Of a stretch of 64,000 bases of DNA, positions 60,600-64,000 are shown piece by piece; the stretch's first letter is position 1, and the number at the start of each line of letters is the position of its first letter. The position numbers were made by a program, and so were the translations under genes. Source of the DNA: Blastomonas sp. CACIA14H2. Lineage in GTDB: Bacteria; Pseudomonadota; Alphaproteobacteria; Sphingomonadales; Sphingomonadaceae. The stretch lies in NCBI GenBank assembly GCA_000503195.1, contig AYSC01000011.1:1-64000 (forward strand). The letters run 5' to 3'. The notes below the pieces were generated by a model. The model did no database searches and was not told the DNA's origin. It saw only the letters and a list, made by a program, of their open reading frames with translations.

Positions 60600-61802
60600 T
60601 CAGCCGGGGCAGGCCGATGGGATGGAATCGTTGCGGTAACGGCCCAGCGTGGCGATCAGCACGACGACCAGCGACAGCACCAGCGCCGATCCCAGCAGCG
60701 CGGCATCATAGCCGCCCATCCCATCATGCGCTGCACCGAACAGCATCGGTCCCAGGCCCGCCCCCAGGCAGAAGATTCCCAGCACCCCGCCATAGGTCGC
60801 GCCGTAATTGGCCAGCGCGGCGTAACGCCCGGTGAAATAGGCGAGCATGTCGACCTCGGCACCTGCAGCGAGCCCCAGCATCAGCGCAGCGATCGTCACC
60901 GGGCCGCCGCCCCAGAGCAGCAGCGCCGCGACGACGGGCGAGAGCAGGAACAGCGCCGCCACATAGGGCGCGTGAAAGCGGTCGAACAGATAGCCCACGA
61001 CCAGCCGCGCCGCCAGCACCGCGACCCCGACGATGGCGGCGGTCTGCGCGGCTTCGGTCGCGGCCATGCCGCGGTCGATGAGCAACGGCACGAGGTGGAC
61101 GATCAGCCCTGCGACGATCAGGCCCAGAAGAAAGGCGATGAGCAGCAGCATGAGGGTCTGGCGGCTCGCCTCGAAACGCCCCCGGTGCCTCTCCCCCGGT
61201 GCGGGTCGGTCGGCGGTCCCGACCAGCAGGCTGGCGGGCAGCCCGATCGCCAGCGTCGCCCCCGCCATGACGACCAGGGCGGTGCGCCATCCGCTCTGCG
61301 CGAAAATTGGTCCGAGCAGCGCCGGTGCAAGGATCGCCGCCGTTCCCGTGCCCATCAGCATCAGCCCCAGGGCCAGGCCGCGCGCCGCATCGAAACGCAG
61401 CGACACGATCCGCGCCCAGATGGCGGGCGTGGTCCCTGCCCCGGCCAGCGACACGAGCAGCCACAGCGCATCCCATGCCGCAACCGAGGAGCCGACCCGC
61501 GACAGCGCGAGCAGCGCGAGAGGGGTGGCGACGAAGCTGGCGACTGCAATCGGCCTCGCCCCCCAGCGATCGGCCAGCCAGCCGACGAGCGGGGCGGAAA
61601 GGAAGATGCCGATCTGCTGGAAGGTCGCCGCCCCGGAGACCGAGGCGCGGCTCCAGCCATATTCGGCCTGGAGCGGCTGGACGAAAAGTCCCAGCGAATA
61701 GAAGCCGATGCCCATCGTTCCGACGCCGATGGCGAGCGCGGCGGCGAGCACGATCGGCCAGCCGTCCGCCAGTTCCCTTCGCGCCTGTTTGCTCAGTCGC
61801 AT
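60600..61802 (-). CDS. MFS transporter
   Basis: 400 residues, 12 predicted transmembrane segments. The GWSRASVSGAATFQQIG and GWLADRWGARPI loop between TM2 and TM3 fit the oxalate/formate-antiporter-like (OFA) branch of MFS carriers for organic acids. Convergent with the isocitrate-lyase-family gene (27 bases between stops) and divergent from the methyltransferase gene across a 283-base gap holding an operator. Substrate unknown, probably an organic acid. Confidence 0.87.
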   Translation of the reverse strand: MRLSKQARRELADGWPIVLAAALAIGVGTMGIGFYSLGLFVQPLQAEYGWSRASVSGAATFQQIGIFLSAPLVGWLADRWGARPIAVASFVATPLALLALSRVGSSVAAWDALWLLVSLAGAGTTPAIWARIVSLRFDAARGLALGLMLMGTGTAAILAPALLGPIFAQSGWRTALVVMAGATLAIGLPASLLVGTADRPAPGERHRGRFEASRQTLMLLLIAFLLGLIVAGLIVHLVPLLIDRGMAATEAAQTAAIVGVAVLAARLVVGYLFDRFHAPYVAALFLLSPVVAALLLWGGGPVTIAALMLGLAAGAEVDMLAYFTGRYAALANYGATYGGVLGIFCLGAGLGPMLFGAAHDGMGGYDAALLGSALVLSLVVVLIATLGRYRNDSIPSACPG

Positions 61803-61988
61803 GCAGGCGTCTTCACCGCAAAGGGCCGCAGGATTGGCCGGTGCCTTGCGTCGTCGATTCAGCCCACCCCGGGCATGCGCGCGCGCAAAAATCGGAATCC
61901 TCCATCCGGGCCATTCCTTTGGGTTGGCGAAAAAGCTAGGCTGGAATGTGGCGGGACACCAAAAAATGTTCGCGGCGGGGCATGATGC

Positions 61989-62005
61989 TATCCGCCTTGC
62001 GGACA
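61989..62005. promoter_or_regulatory. IclR-type operator, site 11 (divergent MFS/methyltransferase)
   Basis: TATCCG-CCTTG-CGGACA, perfect left half and one mismatch on the right. It lies 81 bases before the methyltransferase start (plus) and 187 bases before the MFS start (minus). Confidence 0.6.
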
Positions 62006-62085
62006 GCCATCCGCGCCAGGCCTTGCCGAAGCCGGGACAGAGGCATCATTCCGGTCCAGCCCCAGCGCGAAGCGGAGTCGCAGAC

Positions 62086-63315
62086 ATGCTCAATACCTTT
62101 CAGCAAGCCGATCACCCCGCCCTGCCCAAAGCCAGTGCCGACGAAGCTGCGAGACAGGAATTTGCCAAGAGCTTCAAGGGCTTCATCCAGTCGACCCTGC
62201 TTCCGGGCCTCACCCCGGTCTATCAGACCCGCGTCGCCCGCAAGTTCGAAAAAAAGCATGGCCGGTCGCCGCAGGACCGCCGTGACATCCGCGAAGGCAT
62301 GGTCGAGGACATCTATTTCCAGCATTATGCCGCTGCCAATCGCATCGCCCAGGAATTGCTGTGGGAGTCGGTCAACGGCTCGGTCGATCGCCAGCTGCCC
62401 GAACTGATCGAGACAGCAAGGCGGCTCTCCGCAACCACGGCTGCCAGGCTGGAAATACCCGAAGGGTTCCAGCCACCGCGCTATGTCACCGCGCTGGATA
62501 TCCATTGCATGCCGGGCGGCTATTGCAGCGAGGTGTGCGAGGACGATATCTCGGTCGGCGCGCTCTACGATCGCGGCGTGTATCTCTATTCGATGGGTTA
62601 TACCGGCCCGAATAACGACGACATGGGCCGTTCGGTGGTCAATTACATCAAGCGCAAGATGCCCGACTTCGCGCCGCGCCGCATTCTCGACATGGGCTGC
62701 ACCGTCGGCCACTCGACCCTGCCCTACAAGGAGCTGTTCCCCGAGGCTGAGGTCTGGGGCATCGATGTCGGCGGCCCTTGCGTGCGCTATGCGCATGCCC
62801 GCGCCGCAGGCATGGGGTTCGAAGTCAATTTCGCGCAGATGAATGCCGAGCAGACCACCTTCCCGGACGGTTATTTCGATCTGGTCGTCAGCCATATCCT
62901 GCTGCACGAGACCTCGGGCAAGGCGATGCCGCGGATCTTTGCCGAGGCGCACCGCGTGCTGGCTCCCGGCGGATGGATGATCCATGCCGATCTGCCGCCG
63001 TTCGACCTGATGGACCCGTTCACCCAGTTCATCCTCGACAACGAGACCTGGTACAATAACGAGCCCTTCTGGGGGGCGATGCGCGACATGGACCAGATCG
63101 CGCTGGCCGAAAGGGCGGGCTTCGAGCGGTCGGACGTCCGGTTCGATACCGCGCCGATGGCCGTGATGGAATTCGCCGCCGCTGCCGAAGGCTATAGCCA
63201 GGAAGCCAGCGAGGCCGTGGCTGAGCGCGAATTCACCGCGGGCGAGTTCGCGCCCGGGGGCGGCTGGGAAGTACTGATTGCGCACAAGCCGATGACGAGA
63301 AAGATGGTGGCATGA
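62086..63315 (+). CDS. SAM-dependent methyltransferase-like protein
   Basis: 409 residues. The C-terminal half has a class I methyltransferase core: ILDMGCTVGHSTLPY (motif I, about 201-215), EVWGIDVGGPCVRYA and ERTTFPDGYFDLVVSHILLHET shown as FPDGYFDLVVSHILLH. The N-terminal 180 residues are a distinct domain (SFKGFIQSTLLPGLTP). O- or N-methylation of a pathway compound is possible; the motif I variant GCTVGHS is unusual (GxGxG replaced). The gene overlaps the next by ATGA and has an IclR-type operator upstream. Confidence 0.83.
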   Translation: MLNTFQQADHPALPKASADEAARQEFAKSFKGFIQSTLLPGLTPVYQTRVARKFEKKHGRSPQDRRDIREGMVEDIYFQHYAAANRIAQELLWESVNGSVDRQLPELIETARRLSATTAARLEIPEGFQPPRYVTALDIHCMPGGYCSEVCEDDISVGALYDRGVYLYSMGYTGPNNDDMGRSVVNYIKRKMPDFAPRRILDMGCTVGHSTLPYKELFPEAEVWGIDVGGPCVRYAHARAAGMGFEVNFAQMNAEQTTFPDGYFDLVVSHILLHETSGKAMPRIFAEAHRVLAPGGWMIHADLPPFDLMDPFTQFILDNETWYNNEPFWGAMRDMDQIALAERAGFERSDVRFDTAPMAVMEFAAAAEGYSQEASEAVAEREFTAGEFAPGGGWEVLIAHKPMTRKMVA

Positions 63316-63689
63316 CCGGAACCGGGACGATGACAGAAGAGCGCCCGCACACCATTCGCCATGCGCGCGGAAAGCGCCCGGAATTCTACGACACGCCGGG
63401 GCTCGACCATGCGATGTCGATGATCATGGTGCTGGCCAACGAATTGTCGGTGCTGCGCGATCGCCTCGACAGCGCCGAGCGCGTGGCCAAGGCATCGGGG
63501 CTGGACCTGGCCGCCGGGATCGAGACGCTGGTGCTCGATCAGGCCGCGCTGGAAGAGCGCGAGGAGCGCCGCCAGGACTTCATGCGCCGACTGTTCTATC
63601 TGCAGCTCAAGGATGCGGACGAGGCCGCGCAGGCGCAGACCGCCGAAGGCTTCAACCAGACGATCGCGGAAATCGCCAAGCGCGACTGA
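63312..63689 (+). CDS. Small coiled-coil protein coupled to the methyltransferase
   Basis: 125 residues. ATGA overlap with the methyltransferase gene fixes the start. A central heptad region (LANELSVLRDRLDSAERVAKAS, shown as SVLRDRLDSAERVAKA) predicts a coiled coil. No family recognised. Probably a partner or regulatory subunit of the methyltransferase-like protein. Confidence 0.8.
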   Translation: MTGTGTMTEERPHTIRHARGKRPEFYDTPGLDHAMSMIMVLANELSVLRDRLDSAERVAKASGLDLAAGIETLVLDQAALEEREERRQDFMRRLFYLQLKDADEAAQAQTAEGFNQTIAEIAKRD

Positions 63690-63702
63690 GGTCCGATAAA
63701 AA

Positions 63703-64000
63703 CTATTTCCGCATCAGCCGGATCGGCAGCGCATCGGTGACCAGACGGTCCAGCCGCCTCGTCGCCGCGCGGTCGCCCCGGCCATACGCATCGACGAACA
63801 GCGCCGAAATCCGCGCCAGGTCGGCCAGCCGGTCGAGCTGTCTGGGCCCCGGCCTGTCATAGCGGCAGATCGCGCCGCCGAAATAATGGTCCACCCCTTC
63901 GAGCACCAGACCATAGCGATTTCCGCCTGATGCTGCGACCTCATAGGGCACCAGATGGCCGCGCCAGCCCTCGCCATCGGTGGCGGAGATGCCCGGAACG
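63703..64000 (-). CDS. Partial hydrolase-like protein (5' end outside window)
   Basis: Stop at 63703; the reading frame runs open to the window edge, giving 98 C-terminal residues. LEGVDHYFGGAICRYDRP (LEGVDHYFGG) recalls the C-terminal catalytic His region of dienelactone-hydrolase or PAF-acetylhydrolase-like alpha/beta hydrolases. The evidence is thin without the rest. An internal start at 63951 would be misleading because conserved-looking residues (GWRGHLVPYEV) lie upstream. Confidence 0.55.
   Translation of the reverse strand, partial: VPGISATDGEGWRGHLVPYEVAASGGNRYGLVLEGVDHYFGGAICRYDRPGPRQLDRLADLARISALFVDAYGRGDRAATRRLDRLVTDALPIRLMRK

Noticed and set aside
63703-63951. 82-codon gene starting at 63951
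   Set aside because: The same frame continues open to the window edge with plausible conserved residues, so it is the C-terminus of a longer gene.
1-64000. CRISPR arrays, tRNA/rRNA genes, insertion sequences, phage or plasmid genes
   Set aside because: No regular short repeats, no cloverleaf or transposase/integrase-like frame was seen on either strand.

Overview
The window looks like chromosome of a high-GC alphaproteobacterium, most likely a sphingomonad (Sphingomonadaceae). The grounds are GC-rich codon use, two large TonB-dependent receptors next to catabolic genes, a SigF/NrsF-type sigma pair with a bufferin operon, and Tat-type enzymes of the isoquinoline oxidoreductase family. I saw no rRNA, tRNA, CRISPR array, insertion sequence or phage gene.

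Region 1 (1-13.7 kb): a tightly coupled minus-strand operon encodes an ABC importer (8414-9493, 7572-8387, 6781-7575), a NikR-fold repressor (6305-6784), two DUF1989 proteins (4829-6308), a biotin-dependent urea/guanidine carboxylase (1239-4832) and an allophanate hydrolase cut by the window edge (1-1242). The DUF1989 pair, known as carboxyguanidine deiminase subunits, points to guanidine rather than urea as the nitrogen source. A divergent TonB receptor (10237-12657) and a metallo-hydrolase follow. Identical inverted repeats, TATTAC-N14-GTAATA, precede both the importer operon and the receptor. They resemble NikR operators, yet the NikR-like protein has lost three of the four nickel ligands.

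Region 2 (13.8-21.3 kb): a fatty acid hydroxylase-like membrane protein with a coupled membrane partner, then a molybdenum hydroxylase set (XdhC, MocA, IorB, IorA), then an AraC/VOC pair.

Region 3 (21.4-27.4 kb): a bufferin-type locus: ECF sigma factor, NrsF-like anti-sigma, BufA2-like cysteine-rich peptide, BufB (MNIO/DUF692) and BufC (DUF2063), flanked by two paralogous WCPYC redoxin-like proteins. GTAACC-N16-CG boxes stand before nrsF and bufA. Two LysR regulators and small enzymes follow.

Region 4 (30-64 kb): a large catabolic cluster with flavin monooxygenases, VAO/PCMH-type FAD oxidases, aldehyde dehydrogenases, alpha/beta hydrolases, a MaoC hydratase, an isocitrate-lyase-family enzyme, a flavin amine oxidase, three DUF1838 proteins, two MFS-type transporters, a TonB receptor and one IclR regulator. 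A 17-bp pseudo-palindrome (TATCCG-N5-CGGATA) recurs at about a dozen promoters here, mostly 65-110 bp before a start codon, and reaches its perfect form beside the IclR gene. This suggests one IclR regulon covering the whole cluster. The substrate cannot be named from sequence alone. Many neighbouring genes overlap by ATGA, so translational coupling is pervasive.
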